A stretch of 36,312 bases of DNA from Nitratireductor sp. ZSWI3. Its GTDB lineage: Bacteria; Pseudomonadota; Alphaproteobacteria; Rhizobiales; Rhizobiaceae. The DNA lies in the NCBI RefSeq assembly GCF_024655565.1, contig NZ_JANKOF010000044.1, positions 1 through 36,312 of the forward strand. Reading direction: 5' to 3'. Positions 22,329 to 31,730 of this stretch are shown in pieces. The notes beneath the pieces are model-generated. The model worked only from the letters and a program-made list of their open reading frames with translations. It did not search any database and was not told where the DNA came from. Each line of letters opens with the position of its first letter. Positions within the stretch are counted from its first letter, which is position 1. Both the position numbers and the translations under genes were made by a program.

Positions 22329-23291
22329 ATGTCGCAAGTCGCCGGATTGGTGCTGCCGTTCTTCGGCCTGATCTTCATCGGCTATGCCGTGGCCCGGTTG
22401 AAACCGCAGCCGGTCGAGGCGCTCGGCTGGATGAACACCTTCGTCATCTATGTGGCGCTGCCGGCGCTGTTTTTCCAGCTTCTCGCCAAGACGCCGATCG
22501 AGCGCCTCACCGAGTGGAGCTACATCCTCGGGGCCGTCGCCTCTACCTACATCGTCTTCACGATCATGTTCGCGGCCTCCATCGCGATCAGCCGCAGCAC
22601 CATCGCCGAAAGCACGATCAAGGGTCTGTCCGCTGCCTATGGCAACATCGGCTATATGGGGCCGGGCCTGGCGCTGCTCGCCTTCGGCGAGGAGGCCGCC
22701 GTTCCGGTGGCCCTCATCTTCTGCTTCGAGAACATGATCCATTTCGCGGTCGCGCCGATGATGATGGCGATCTCCGGCGGCGAGCGGGAGAGCCCGGGCA
22801 AGCTGGCGCTGGAGGTGGTGCGCAAGATCGTGCTCCACCCCTTCATCGTGGCCACCGCCGCCGGGGTGGTGGCGGCTGCCCTGCATCTGACGCCGCCGCT
22901 GCCGGTCGAGCGGCTGCTGGCCTATCTGGCGTCTGCCGCCGCGCCCTGCGCGCTGTTCGCCATGGGCGTCAGCCTCGCCCTGCGGCCGCTGAAGCGGGTT
23001 CCGCGCGAGCTCGGCGCCATCGCGCTCCTGAAGCTCGTCGTGCACCCCATTCTCTGCTACGTCATCTTGAGCTGGATCGGCAATTTCTCACCCAGCTGGG
23101 TCTTTTCGGCGGTGCTCCTCGCTTCGCTGCCGACGGCCACCAACGTCTTCGTCATCAGCCAGCAATATGGCGTGTGGATGGAGCGGGCCTCGGCCAGCGT
23201 GTTGATCACCACCGTCCTGTCCGTCGGCACGGTGACGGCGCTGCTCTATGCCATCACCAATGGGATCCTGCCGGCCGATCTTTTCCCCTGA
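22329..23291 (+). CDS. AEC family transporter
   Basis: A 320-residue inner-membrane permease of the auxin efflux carrier (AEC) family with about ten hydrophobic segments. The central breakpoint contains the family's GNIGYMGPGLAL segment, and the C-terminal half carries the FAMGVSLALRPL and PTATNVFVISQQYGV segments. AEC members transport malate, other organic acids or amino-acid-like compounds; the substrate here is unknown. GGGTGGACG precedes the ATG. The 3' end overlaps the convergent UbiH-family gene by 38 bases. No regulator is adjacent. Confidence 0.9.
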   Translation: MSQVAGLVLPFFGLIFIGYAVARLKPQPVEALGWMNTFVIYVALPALFFQLLAKTPIERLTEWSYILGAVASTYIVFTIMFAASIAISRSTIAESTIKGLSAAYGNIGYMGPGLALLAFGEEAAVPVALIFCFENMIHFAVAPMMMAISGGERESPGKLALEVVRKIVLHPFIVATAAGVVAAALHLTPPLPVERLLAYLASAAAPCALFAMGVSLALRPLKRVPRELGAIALLKLVVHPILCYVILSWIGNFSPSWVFSAVLLASLPTATNVFVISQQYGVWMERASASVLITTVLSVGTVTALLYAITNGILPADLFP

Positions 23292-24474
23292 GCGAGAAAA
23301 GGGCGGAAAAGCCGCTGCCCGGCCGCATGCCCTCGCGCATGAAGAAGGCGCGCAGCGGCGCGAACCCGCCGATGATGCCGAGGCCGGCACTGCGCGCGAT
23401 CTGCGCGGGAAGGAGCCCCGACAGGAGCGATGCGTTGAGGAGATTGACCGAATTGCTGCGCGCCAGGATGTCCGGCCGCCGCCGCCTGTCGTAGCGGGAC
23501 AAAGCGGCGGCACTGCCCGGGTCGTCGCGATGCGTGTCGGCGACGGCGACGAGATCCTCCACGTCGCGCACGCCAAGGTTCAGCCCCTGTGCCGAGATCG
23601 GCGGAAAGACGTGCGCCGCCTCGCCGATCAGCGCCACGCGGTTGTGGCCGAAGCGATCGGGCATCAGCGTGCTGAGCGGATAGATCTGCCGGCCTGGCTC
23701 GACCGTGACCTGGCCGAGCAGGGATTGGAGTCTTTCCTCGACGCGGATCGAAAGAGCCGCATCGTTGAGCTTGACGAACGCGTCCGCTTCTTCCGGGCGC
23801 ACCACCCAGACGAGGCTGGAGCGCATGCCCGGCAGCGGAACCTGGGTGCACGGGCCGCTCTCGGTGTGAAACTCGGTGGACACGAAACCGTGCTCGCGCG
23901 TGTGCGCGAAATTCAACACCAGGGCCGATTGGGGCAGGGCGCGGATTCTCGCCGAGATGCCGGCGGCCTGACGCGCCGGCGACTGGCGACCGTCGGCGGC
24001 GACGGCGAGCTTCGCTTCAACGCGGGCTCCATCTGCAAGCGTCGCCACCACCCGGTCGGCACCGCATTCCCAGGAATCCACCAGGCTTTCACGCCAGGTG
24101 ATCGCCGGATTGCGCCGCACGGCGCCGGCGAGTTCCTCCGTCAGCCTCGCATTGGGGATGTTGAGCCCGAAATGGTCCTGGCCGATCTCGCCGGCATGGA
24201 AGGTCACGGTCGGACTGCGGATCAGCCGCCCCGTCGCGTCCACCAGGCGCATCGCCTGCAGCGGAGCCGTCTCGCCCATCAGCCCGTCGAGAAAGCCGAG
24301 CGGCTCCAGATAATCGAGCGACGGCCGCATCAGCGCCACCGTGCGGCGGTCGCGCCCGCTGGGCACCGGCCCCGCCAGCACCACCCGATACCCGTGCGCC
24401 GCAAGGGCAAGCGCTGCGATGAGACCGGCAGGCCCCGTTCCGGCAACGAGAATTTCGTGATCGCTATCGCTCAT
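23254..24474 (-). CDS. UbiH/UbiF-family FAD-dependent hydroxylase
   Basis: A 406-residue flavoprotein monooxygenase of the ubiquinone-biosynthesis hydroxylase family. The N-terminal dinucleotide-binding motif is GTGPAGLIAALALAAHG (about 10-27), with AVAADGRQSPAR in the middle and the second FAD motif VALIGEAAHVFPPISAQG near residue 275-295, followed by LNLGVRDVEDL, all typical of UbiH/UbiF/UbiL-type enzymes. The ring position it hydroxylates cannot be told from sequence alone, so no gene letter is given. ATG 24474 is preferred to an upstream in-frame start. It is divergent from the DUF2182 gene and tail-overlaps the AEC gene. Confidence 0.92.
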   Translation of the reverse strand: MSDSDHEILVAGTGPAGLIAALALAAHGYRVVLAGPVPSGRDRRTVALMRPSLDYLEPLGFLDGLMGETAPLQAMRLVDATGRLIRSPTVTFHAGEIGQDHFGLNIPNARLTEELAGAVRRNPAITWRESLVDSWECGADRVVATLADGARVEAKLAVAADGRQSPARQAAGISARIRALPQSALVLNFAHTREHGFVSTEFHTESGPCTQVPLPGMRSSLVWVVRPEEADAFVKLNDAALSIRVEERLQSLLGQVTVEPGRQIYPLSTLMPDRFGHNRVALIGEAAHVFPPISAQGLNLGVRDVEDLVAVADTHRDDPGSAAALSRYDRRRRPDILARSNSVNLLNASLLSGLLPAQIARSAGLGIIGGFAPLRAFFMREGMRPGSGFSALFSLRGKDRPAGSHW

Positions 24475-24596
24475 CGCAAACCGTCCATCTATGGTGGCGT
24501 CGGGTGGCATCGTCCCGTCGCTGCTTTGTCATGATGGGGCGGCTTGATGCAAGGTTCAACGCGGCGAAAGCACCCAGCCGCGCGAGGGAGCGCCGC

Positions 24597-25487
24597 ATGG
24601 GCAGCGGGCAGGACGATCTGAACAATCTGGGCAGGGGCGGGCGGGCGGCGCATCGCATGGCGCTGAGCGCCTATCCGCTGTCGGTCGCCAGCCTCATCCT
24701 CGCCATTGTCCTCGCCTGGACGGTTCTTGCCGTGATGGCGCTGCGCGTGGCGGCGATCGACGCTTCGGCTGCGGGGCCGGGCGGCACATGGCTCGCCGGG
24801 CTGCCCGACATGCCCGTGCCCGGTTTTGTCGAGACGCTGTTGGCGCTCTGCCTTGCGCCCGCCGAAGCCGGTGCCGGCGGCATCCGTTTCGCGGTCATCG
24901 CCGTCATGTGGTTCCTGATGGCGCTCGCCATGATGCTGCCCTCGGCAGGACCGATGATTCGCACCTATTGCGAGATCGCCGACACCGCGGCGGCCAAGGG
25001 CGAAAAGGCGGTTCATCCGCTGATCCTCGTCTGCGGCTATCTCGCCGTCTGGCTCGCCGCATCCGTCGTCTTCGCGCTGATCGTCACGCTGCTCGGCAAC
25101 GTGCGCTTGCGCACGCTCGCTCTGGCACCGGTTGATGGCTTCTTGGGAGCCGCCGTGCTTGCCGGCGCCGGCCTCTACCAGTTCAGCGGCCTCAAGGAGG
25201 CCTGCCTCATCAAATGCCGAAACCCGTTCGCCACGCTGTTCGGGCGCTGGAGCACACGGCGCGTCGCCATCTTCCGCCTTGGCGTCGAGCAGGGCCTTTG
25301 GTGCCTCGGCTGCTGCTGGGCGCTGATGCTGGTCATGCTGGTGGTCGGCGTGATGAACATTTTCTGGATGGCGCTGCTCGGCGTCTTCGCGATCGTCGAG
25401 AAACATGGTCATGACCGGTTTTTCACACGGCTTTCGGGCGGGGTGCTGCTTGTGTGGGCGCTCGGGCTTCTTGTAATCTCGGCATAA
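24597..25487 (+). CDS. DUF2182 membrane protein (predicted metal-binding)
   Basis: A 296-residue membrane protein with about six to seven hydrophobic segments, matching the DUF2182 family, annotated as predicted metal-binding. The diagnostic C-terminal half is clear: YQFSGLKEACLIKCRNP, then the LGVEQGLWCLGCCWALM segment, and VGVMNIFWMALLGVFAIVEK. Cysteines in these segments (ACLIKC and CLGCC) are the likely metal ligands. The start at 24597 has GAGGGAG at perfect spacing, and an upstream frame is ignored. It is followed 14 bases later by a DUF1326 gene; the two are commonly found together, suggesting a shared function that has not, to my knowledge, been defined. Confidence 0.88.
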   Translation: MGSGQDDLNNLGRGGRAAHRMALSAYPLSVASLILAIVLAWTVLAVMALRVAAIDASAAGPGGTWLAGLPDMPVPGFVETLLALCLAPAEAGAGGIRFAVIAVMWFLMALAMMLPSAGPMIRTYCEIADTAAAKGEKAVHPLILVCGYLAVWLAASVVFALIVTLLGNVRLRTLALAPVDGFLGAAVLAGAGLYQFSGLKEACLIKCRNPFATLFGRWSTRRVAIFRLGVEQGLWCLGCCWALMLVMLVVGVMNIFWMALLGVFAIVEKHGHDRFFTRLSGGVLLVWALGLLVISA

Positions 25488-25501
25488 AGAAAGGGTCGCG
25501 C

Positions 25502-26116
25502 ATGGGAAAGAAAGACTGGGCGCTCAAGGGCGAGCTCGTGCTGTCGTGCAACTGCACGGTGTTCTGCCCCTGTGTGCTGTCGCTCGGCAATCATCCGCCG
25601 ACAGAAGGCTACTGCCAGACCTGGGCCGGCTTCCGCATCGATCAGGGCCACCATGGCGATACCGACCTGTCCGGCCTCAACCTCGGCCTGGTCATGGAGA
25701 TTCCCGGCTACATGAGCCGCGGCAACTGGACGGCGGGCCTATTTCTCGACGAGCGCGCCTCGATCTATGCGGAAAAGGCCATCGGCAAGATCTTTTCCGG
25801 CAAGGCCGGCGGCACCACGGCGCTGCTGTCGATCCTGGTCGGCCAGTTCCTGGGCATCCAGCGCGCGCCGGTCAGCTATCTGACGGAAGGCAAGACCAGG
25901 ATCTTCCAGATCCCCAAGATCATCGACGGCGCCATCACGCCCATCGCCGGTAAGGACGGCGGGGGCGACACCGTGATCACCAACTCGCAATACTGGATCG
26001 CGCCGGAAATCACCGTCGCGCGCTCCGAGAAGAGCCGCATGCGTGCCTTCGGCCGCAACTGGAATTTCGCCGGACGGTCGGCCGAGATCTGCCCGCTCGA
26101 CTGGCGCGGGCCATAA
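25502..26116 (+). CDS. DUF1326 protein with CxC...CxC motif
   Basis: A 204-residue protein of the DUF1326 family, with no signal peptide or membrane helix. Near the N-terminus it has an unusual cysteine cluster (Cys16, Cys18, Cys22, Cys24 within SCNCTVFCPC, and Cys38), which resembles a metal- or sulfur-handling site. ATG 25502 is the better start, being just after the DUF2182 stop with AAAGGG before it. Paired with the DUF2182 gene, it is likely to act in the same process, perhaps metal delivery; this is inference. pcs follows 9 bases later and may be cotranscribed. Confidence 0.87.
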   Translation: MGKKDWALKGELVLSCNCTVFCPCVLSLGNHPPTEGYCQTWAGFRIDQGHHGDTDLSGLNLGLVMEIPGYMSRGNWTAGLFLDERASIYAEKAIGKIFSGKAGGTTALLSILVGQFLGIQRAPVSYLTEGKTRIFQIPKIIDGAITPIAGKDGGGDTVITNSQYWIAPEITVARSEKSRMRAFGRNWNFAGRSAEICPLDWRGP

Positions 26117-26125
26117 GAAGCGCCG

Positions 26126-26866
26126 ATGAAGAAGCCCGTTCTGAAAAAGAAGGTCACGGCCCCGCAGGCCAAGGCATTCTCGGTTCACCTGCTCACCGCG
26201 TCCGGCTCGTTCCTCGCGTTCCTGTCGCTCGTGGCCGCCAGCGAAGAGCGCTGGACGGCGATGTTCTGGTGGCTGGGGCTGGCGCTCTTCGTCGACGGCA
26301 TAGACGGGCCCATCGCCCGCAAGCTGGAGGTGAAGGAAGTTCTGCCGACCTGGTCGGGCGACATGCTCGACAACATCATCGATTACGTGACCTACGTGCT
26401 GATCCCGGCCTTCGCGCTGTACCAGAGCGGCTTCATGGGCGAGGGGCTGTCGTTCCTGTCCGCGGCGATCATCGTCGTCACCAGCGCCATCTACTACGCC
26501 GACACCGGCATGAAGACGCGGGAGAACTTCTTCAAGGGCTTTCCGGTCGTCTGGAACATGGTGGTCTTCACCCTCTTCGTCACACAGCCTGGCGAGTATG
26601 TCTCCTTCGCCGTCGTCATAATCGCAGCGATCCTCACCTTCCTGCCGATCCATTTCCTGCATCCGGTGCGGGTGAAGCGCCTGCGCACGCTCAACCTGGC
26701 GATATTTCTTCTCTGGTGCATCCTTGGCATCGTGGCCCTTCTGCAGAACCTCGAAGCCGAGCGGATCGTCCGCTTCGGTCTCGGCGCAACGGGCCTTTAT
26801 CTTTTTGCTGTGGGTGCCGTGATGCAATGGCTGCCGAAGCTTGGCGATCGCAGCGAAGGAGCTTAA
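26126..26866 (+). CDS. pcs: Phosphatidylcholine synthase
   Basis: Inner-membrane CDP-alcohol phosphotransferase of 246 residues that condenses CDP-diacylglycerol with choline to form phosphatidylcholine, a pathway restricted to certain bacteria such as rhizobia, Brucella and some pathogens. The Pcs version of the catalytic motif DG-x2-AR-x12-G-x3-D-x3-D is exact (DGPIAR at about 56-61 followed by G and the two Asp in SGDMLDNIIDYV). About seven to eight membrane helices are visible. It starts 9 bases after the DUF1326 stop, so cotranscription with the DUF2182-DUF1326 pair is possible although the functions are not obviously related. Confidence 0.96.
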   Translation: MKKPVLKKKVTAPQAKAFSVHLLTASGSFLAFLSLVAASEERWTAMFWWLGLALFVDGIDGPIARKLEVKEVLPTWSGDMLDNIIDYVTYVLIPAFALYQSGFMGEGLSFLSAAIIVVTSAIYYADTGMKTRENFFKGFPVVWNMVVFTLFVTQPGEYVSFAVVIIAAILTFLPIHFLHPVRVKRLRTLNLAIFLLWCILGIVALLQNLEAERIVRFGLGATGLYLFAVGAVMQWLPKLGDRSEGA

Positions 26867-26966
26867 GACGTCAGCTTTCGAAAAAATGTGAAGCTCTTTC
26901 AAGCAAACGGCCACTAATGCCCGGGAAAACTGTCCTCCTATGATCGGTACGGGAACATAAGAACAA

Positions 26967-28556
26967 ATGGCCACAACGGGAGCCGGGGTGGATCGGAAAC
27001 GGGAAGGCAAGGCTGGCGGACTCCTCACGGTTCGCGGGCTGACAAAGATCTTTGGCACGCTCAAGGCTTGCGACGGCATCGATCTGTCGATCGGCCGCGG
27101 CGAGATTCATGCCTTGCTGGGCGAGAACGGCGCCGGCAAGTCCACCTTCGTCAAGATGCTGTTCGGCGCGCTGGAGCCCGCCTCGGGCGAGATTCTCTGG
27201 AAGGGAGAGCGCGTCTCGATCTCCAGTCCCGGCGCCGCGCGCCATCTGGGAATCGGCATGGTGTTCCAGCATTTTTCGCTGTTCGAGGCGCTGACGGCGG
27301 CCGAAAACATCATGCTGTCGCTCGACGAGAAGACGCCGATCCTGAAGATCGCCGAGCGGGCGCGGGAACTGTCGAAGGCCTACGGCCTGCCGCTCGATCC
27401 TTTCGCTCATGTCGGCGACCTTTCGGTCGGCGAGCGCCAGCGCATCGAGATCATCCGTTGCCTGCTGCAGAAGCCCGATCTGATCATCCTCGACGAGCCG
27501 ACCTCGGTGCTGACGCCGCAGGAGGCGGACAAGCTGTTCGAGACGCTTGAGACCCTGCGCGACGAGGGCAAGTCGATCCTCTACATCTCGCACCGGCTCG
27601 AGGAGGTGAAGCGCCTGTGCGACCGCGCCACGGTGCTGCGCCACGGCAAGGTGGTGGCCCACTGCGACCCGCGCAAGGAGACCGCCACCTCGCTCGCCCG
27701 GATGATGGTCGGCGACGAAGTGCAGGCGGTGAAGCGGGCGGCGGGCGGCAGCGGTGGCGAAGTCCTGCTCGAGGTCGCCGGCCTTGCCCGTCCGGCCGCC
27801 AATCCCTTCGCCGTGCCCCTGCGCGACATCCGTCTTGCGGTCCGCTCCGGGGAAGTGCTCGGCATCGCCGGCGTGGCGGGCAACGGGCAGGGCGAGCTGT
27901 TCGAGGCCCTGTCGGGCGAAGTCCTGCAGGAGAGCGCCGCCAGCCTGCGCATCCGCGGCAAGGATGCCGGCCGGCTGTCGATCTCCGGCCGCCGTCTTCT
28001 CGGCGCCGCCTTCGTTCCCGAGGAGCGGCTCGGCCATGGCGCCGTGCCGCAGATGCGGCTTTCGGAAAACCTCTTGCTGTCGCGCCACGTCACCGACGGC
28101 AGGGCGCTGGTGGGGCCGCTGTGGACCGTGCGCGGCGGCGCGCTCGCCAAGGCCGCCGCCCGCATCGCGGCGGCGATGGACGTGCGCAAGGGCGGCGATG
28201 ATCCGGAAGCGGCGGCCCTGTCCGGGGGCAACCTGCAGAAATTCATCATCGGCCGCGAACTCGACCGCCAGCCTTCCGTCCTGGTCGTCAACCAGCCGAC
28301 CTGGGGCGTCGATGCGGGCGCCGCCGCGCGCATCCGCCAGGCGTTGATCGATCTTGCCCGTTCCGGCTCCGCCGTGCTGGTGATCAGCCAGGACCTGGAC
28401 GAATTGTTCGAGATCTCCGATGCGATCGCCGTGATGCATGACGGACGGCTTTCCGCCCCGCTGCCCATCGCCGAGGCGACCTTCGAGAAGATCGGTCTGC
28501 TGATGGGCGGCGCCGAGCCGGGTCATCACGCCGGCGCGCCCCTGGAGACCGCCTGA
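26967..28556 (+). CDS. ABC transporter ATPase, two-domain (BMP/nucleoside importer type)
   Basis: A 529-residue ATPase with two fused nucleotide-binding domains that powers a BMP-type importer (purine-nucleoside-like transporters in characterised cases). The first domain has Walker A GENGAGKS (about 49-56), signature LSVGERQR and Walker B LIILDEPTS. The second domain has a degenerate Walker A (AGVAGNGQGELFEAL), signature LSGGNLQKF and the NQPTWGVDAGA segment typical of this subfamily. The ATG at 26967 lacks a strong Shine-Dalgarno; a GTG seven codons on (V8) is an alternative. It is the first gene of a four-gene operon and its stop overlaps the next start. Confidence 0.94.
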   Translation: MATTGAGVDRKREGKAGGLLTVRGLTKIFGTLKACDGIDLSIGRGEIHALLGENGAGKSTFVKMLFGALEPASGEILWKGERVSISSPGAARHLGIGMVFQHFSLFEALTAAENIMLSLDEKTPILKIAERARELSKAYGLPLDPFAHVGDLSVGERQRIEIIRCLLQKPDLIILDEPTSVLTPQEADKLFETLETLRDEGKSILYISHRLEEVKRLCDRATVLRHGKVVAHCDPRKETATSLARMMVGDEVQAVKRAAGGSGGEVLLEVAGLARPAANPFAVPLRDIRLAVRSGEVLGIAGVAGNGQGELFEALSGEVLQESAASLRIRGKDAGRLSISGRRLLGAAFVPEERLGHGAVPQMRLSENLLLSRHVTDGRALVGPLWTVRGGALAKAAARIAAAMDVRKGGDDPEAAALSGGNLQKFIIGRELDRQPSVLVVNQPTWGVDAGAAARIRQALIDLARSGSAVLVISQDLDELFEISDAIAVMHDGRLSAPLPIAEATFEKIGLLMGGAEPGHHAGAPLETA

Positions 28557-29674
28557 TGCGCCTCGAACTCGTCAAGCGTCCGCAGCATTCCGCCCTGTTC
28601 AGCGCGGTCTCGCCGTTCATTGCGCTCGCGCTGACCATGATTGCCGGGGCGATCATGTTCTCCCTCCTCGGCAAGAACCCGCTCGACGCGCTCTATTACT
28701 ATTTCATCGACCCGTTGCGCGAGACCTGGTCGCTGCACGAGCTTGCGGTCAAGGCGGCGCCGCTGATCCTGATCGCGGTCGGTCTGTCGGTGTGTTTCCT
28801 GTCCAACAACTGGAACATCGGCGCCGAGGGCCAGTTCATCGCCGGGGCGATCGCCGGCGGCATCCTGCCGGTCGTCTTTCCGCACGTCCAGAACGTGATG
28901 GTCCTGCCCCTGATGCTCGTGATGGGCATTGCCGGCGGAGCCGCCTATGCCGCAGTTCCCGCCTTGCTCAAGGCGCGCTTCAACACCAACGAGATCTTGA
29001 CCAGCCTGATGCTGGTCTATGTCGCCCAGCTCTTCCTGGACTGGCTGGTGCGTGGGCCCTGGCGCGACCCGGGCGGCATGAACTTTCCCGAAACGCGGGA
29101 TTTCCATCCCTACGCGGTCCTGCCGGAGCTGATGCCTTCGGCCGGCCGCGCCAACTGGGGCATCGTCTTTGCGCTGGTCGCCGCCCTGATCCTGTGGTTC
29201 GTGCTGCGCAGGACCCTCAAGGGTTTCGAGATACGCGTGCTCGGCCAGAGCCCGCGGGCAGGGCGCTTCGCCGGCTTCAGCGCCTCGCGCATGGTGATGG
29301 TCTCGTTCCTGATCTCCGGTGGCCTGGCGGGCCTTGCCGGTATTTCCGAAGTGGCCGGCACGATCGGCCAGTTACAGCCCTCCATTTCGCCCGGCTACGG
29401 CTTCACGGCGATCATCGTCGCCTTCCTCGGCCGCCTCAACCCGCTCGGCATCGTCGCCGCCGGCTTCGTCCTGGCGCTCTCCTATCTCGGCGGCGAGGCG
29501 GCGCAAATCTCCATCGGCCTGTCCGACAAGGCGGCGCGTGCCTTCCAGGGCATGCTGCTGTTCTTCGTGCTCGGCTGCGATACGCTGATTCATTACCGCA
29601 TCCGGCTTGCTCACAGCGCGCCCTCCAAGCGGACGGACGTTCCGCAACCGTCGGAACCTGCGGAGGTCGCATAA
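28556..29674 (+). CDS. ABC transporter permease 1 (BMP-type)
   Basis: A 372-residue inner-membrane permease of the BPD_transp_2 family with about eight to ten hydrophobic segments and the family's NIGAEGQF segment and GFxaIIVAFLGRLNP-type segment (GYGFTAIIVAFLGRLNPLG). It starts in the TGATG overlap with the ATPase gene and ends in a TAATG overlap with the second permease, so translation is tightly coupled. Together the two permeases form the membrane channel of the importer. The C-terminal tail (AHSAPSKRTDVPQ) is soluble. Confidence 0.92.
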   Translation: MRLELVKRPQHSALFSAVSPFIALALTMIAGAIMFSLLGKNPLDALYYYFIDPLRETWSLHELAVKAAPLILIAVGLSVCFLSNNWNIGAEGQFIAGAIAGGILPVVFPHVQNVMVLPLMLVMGIAGGAAYAAVPALLKARFNTNEILTSLMLVYVAQLFLDWLVRGPWRDPGGMNFPETRDFHPYAVLPELMPSAGRANWGIVFALVAALILWFVLRRTLKGFEIRVLGQSPRAGRFAGFSASRMVMVSFLISGGLAGLAGISEVAGTIGQLQPSISPGYGFTAIIVAFLGRLNPLGIVAAGFVLALSYLGGEAAQISIGLSDKAARAFQGMLLFFVLGCDTLIHYRIRLAHSAPSKRTDVPQPSEPAEVA

Positions 29675-30588
29675 TGCTCGAATCCATCCTCATCACCATC
29701 GCCACCGCCGCCACGCCGCTCCTGATCGCCGCCATCGGCGAGCTGGTCGTCGAGCGTTCCGGCGTGCTCAACCTCGGTGTCGAGGGCATGATGGTGATGG
29801 GCGCCGTCACCGGTTTCGGCGTCACCGTAACCACCGGCTCACCATGGCTCGGCGTTCTTGCCGCGGTCCTGGTCGGTGCCGCGTTCTCGCTCCTGTTCGG
29901 GTTCCTGACGCTGACGCTCGTCACCAATCAGGTGGCGACCGGACTTGCCCTGACGCTTCTCGGCCTCGGCGTTTCCGGCATGATCGGCGAGGCATTCATC
30001 GGCATGCCCGGCATCAAGCTCGGTTCGATCGCCATTCCCATCCTGTCCGATCTTCCCTATGTCGGACGCTTTCTGTTCAGGCAGGATCCGCTGTTCTATG
30101 TGTCGATCCTGCTGGTCGCCGGCGTCGCCTGGTTCCTGTTCTACACGCGCGCCGGCCTGACGCTGCGTTCGGTGGGCGACAATCACGATTCCGCCCACGC
30201 CCTCGGCATCAGCGTGATCGCTGTGCGCTATGGCGCGGTCGCGTTCGGCGGTGCCTGCGCAGGACTTGCCGGCGCCTATCTGTCGCTCGTCTACACGCCG
30301 CAATGGATCGAGAACATGACAGCCGGGCGCGGCTGGATCGCGCTGGCGCTGGTGGTCTTCGCCTCATGGCGGCCCTGGCGGGTGCTGGCGGGCGCCTATC
30401 TCTTCGGCGCTGTCTCCATCGGCCAGTTGCACGCGCAGGCGATCGGCGTTTCGGTTCCCTCGCAATTCCTGTCCGCGCTGCCCTATCTGGCAACGATCGC
30501 GGTTCTTGTTCTAATCTCCCGCAACAGAAGGTTGACCATGGTCAATACGCCGGCCTGTCTCGGGCGACCGTTCGTTCCGGCACGATAG
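29674..30588 (+). CDS. ABC transporter permease 2 (BMP-type)
   Basis: A 304-residue permease paired with the one before it, matching the NupQ/YufQ-type half with ERSGVLNLGVEGMMVMGA and VGDNHDSAHALGISV segments. About eight membrane helices are visible. The start codon lies in the overlap TAATG. The final ~20 residues (MVNTPACLGRPFVPAR) are soluble and not usual for the family; they may be a slightly extended tail, possibly from a shifted stop. The binding-protein gene follows 46 bases later with its own AGAGAGGA sequence. Confidence 0.92.
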   Translation: MLESILITIATAATPLLIAAIGELVVERSGVLNLGVEGMMVMGAVTGFGVTVTTGSPWLGVLAAVLVGAAFSLLFGFLTLTLVTNQVATGLALTLLGLGVSGMIGEAFIGMPGIKLGSIAIPILSDLPYVGRFLFRQDPLFYVSILLVAGVAWFLFYTRAGLTLRSVGDNHDSAHALGISVIAVRYGAVAFGGACAGLAGAYLSLVYTPQWIENMTAGRGWIALALVVFASWRPWRVLAGAYLFGAVSIGQLHAQAIGVSVPSQFLSALPYLATIAVLVLISRNRRLTMVNTPACLGRPFVPAR

Positions 30589-30634
30589 GCGTCTGCGAAG
30601 GCGCCGAACTCAGACAACAGAGAGGACGTCAATC

Positions 30635-31711
30635 ATGAAAAAACTGCTTCTAGCCCTGGCGGCGAGCACCGCCGCCCTTGCCTTTGCGCCAGCGCCCGCA
30701 TCCGCGCAGGACAAGACGAAGGCCTGCTGGGTCTATGTCGGCCCCATCGGCGACTTCGGCTATTCCTACCAGCACCACCAGGGCCTGCTCGATGTGCAGG
30801 AGCATTTCGGCGACAAGGTCGAGACCACCTATCTGGAGAACGTGCCGGAGGGCGCCGATACGGAACGTGCGCTGGAGCGTCTGGCACGTTCGGGTTGCGA
30901 CATCATCTTCGCCACGTCGTTCGGCTTCATGGATCCGGTGCAGAAGGTGGCCGCCAAGTTCCCCGACGTGAAGTTCGAGCATGCCACGGGCTTCAAGCGC
31001 GAGCACCCGAACGTCGCCACCTACAACTCCCGCTTCCATGAAGGCCGCTATGTGCAAGGCGTGATCGCGGCGAAGATGTCGCAGACGGGCGTCGCAGGCT
31101 ACATCGCCTCCTTTCCGATCCCGGAAGTGGTGATGGGCATCAATTCCTTCATGCTCGGCGCGCAGTCGGTCAATCCCGACTTCAAGGTCAAGATCGTCTG
31201 GGCCAACACCTGGTTCGATGCTGGCAAGGAGGCGGATGCCGCCAAGGCGCTGATCGACCAGGGCGTCGACATCATCACACAGCACACCGATTCCACGGCG
31301 CCGCTGCAGGTGGCGGCCGAGCGCGGCATCAAGGGATTCGGCCAGGCGTCGGACATGATCAAGTTCGCGCCCGAAACCCAGCTCACCTCGATCGTCGACG
31401 ATTGGGGCCCGTACTATATCGAGCGCGTTCAAGCCCTGATGGACGGCACCTGGGCCCAGAACGACGTCTGGGGCGGCATGAAGGACGGGCACGTCGTGAT
31501 GGCGCCCTACACCAACATGCCCGACGACGTGAAGACGGCGGCCGAGGCGGTCGAGAAGAAGATCAAGGACGAGGGCTTCAACCCCTTCACCGGTCCCGTC
31601 TACAAGCAGGACGGCACGCTGTGGCTCGAAGAAGGGCAGGTGGCACCCGACGGCGAGGTGCTCGGCATGAATTTCTACGTCAAGGGCGTGGACGACAAGC
31701 TGCCGAACTGA
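30635..31711 (+). CDS. BMP family substrate-binding protein
   Basis: A 358-residue periplasmic binding protein of the BMP (Bmp/PnrA-like) family that captures the ligand for the importer encoded upstream. The signal peptide (MKKLLLALAASTAALAFAPA, cleavage near ASAQ) is of the ordinary type; no lipobox cysteine is seen, unlike lipoprotein members of the family. Family segments include GPIGDFGYSYQHHQGL, ERLARSGCDIIFATSFG and TQHTDSTAPLQVAAE. The ligand may be a nucleoside or other small molecule, undefined here. It is the last gene of the operon and is followed by a strong terminator. Confidence 0.95.
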   Translation: MKKLLLALAASTAALAFAPAPASAQDKTKACWVYVGPIGDFGYSYQHHQGLLDVQEHFGDKVETTYLENVPEGADTERALERLARSGCDIIFATSFGFMDPVQKVAAKFPDVKFEHATGFKREHPNVATYNSRFHEGRYVQGVIAAKMSQTGVAGYIASFPIPEVVMGINSFMLGAQSVNPDFKVKIVWANTWFDAGKEADAAKALIDQGVDIITQHTDSTAPLQVAAERGIKGFGQASDMIKFAPETQLTSIVDDWGPYYIERVQALMDGTWAQNDVWGGMKDGHVVMAPYTNMPDDVKTAAEAVEKKIKDEGFNPFTGPVYKQDGTLWLEEGQVAPDGEVLGMNFYVKGVDDKLPN

Positions 31712-31730
31712 GCGCCGCAGGCGCGCAAGG

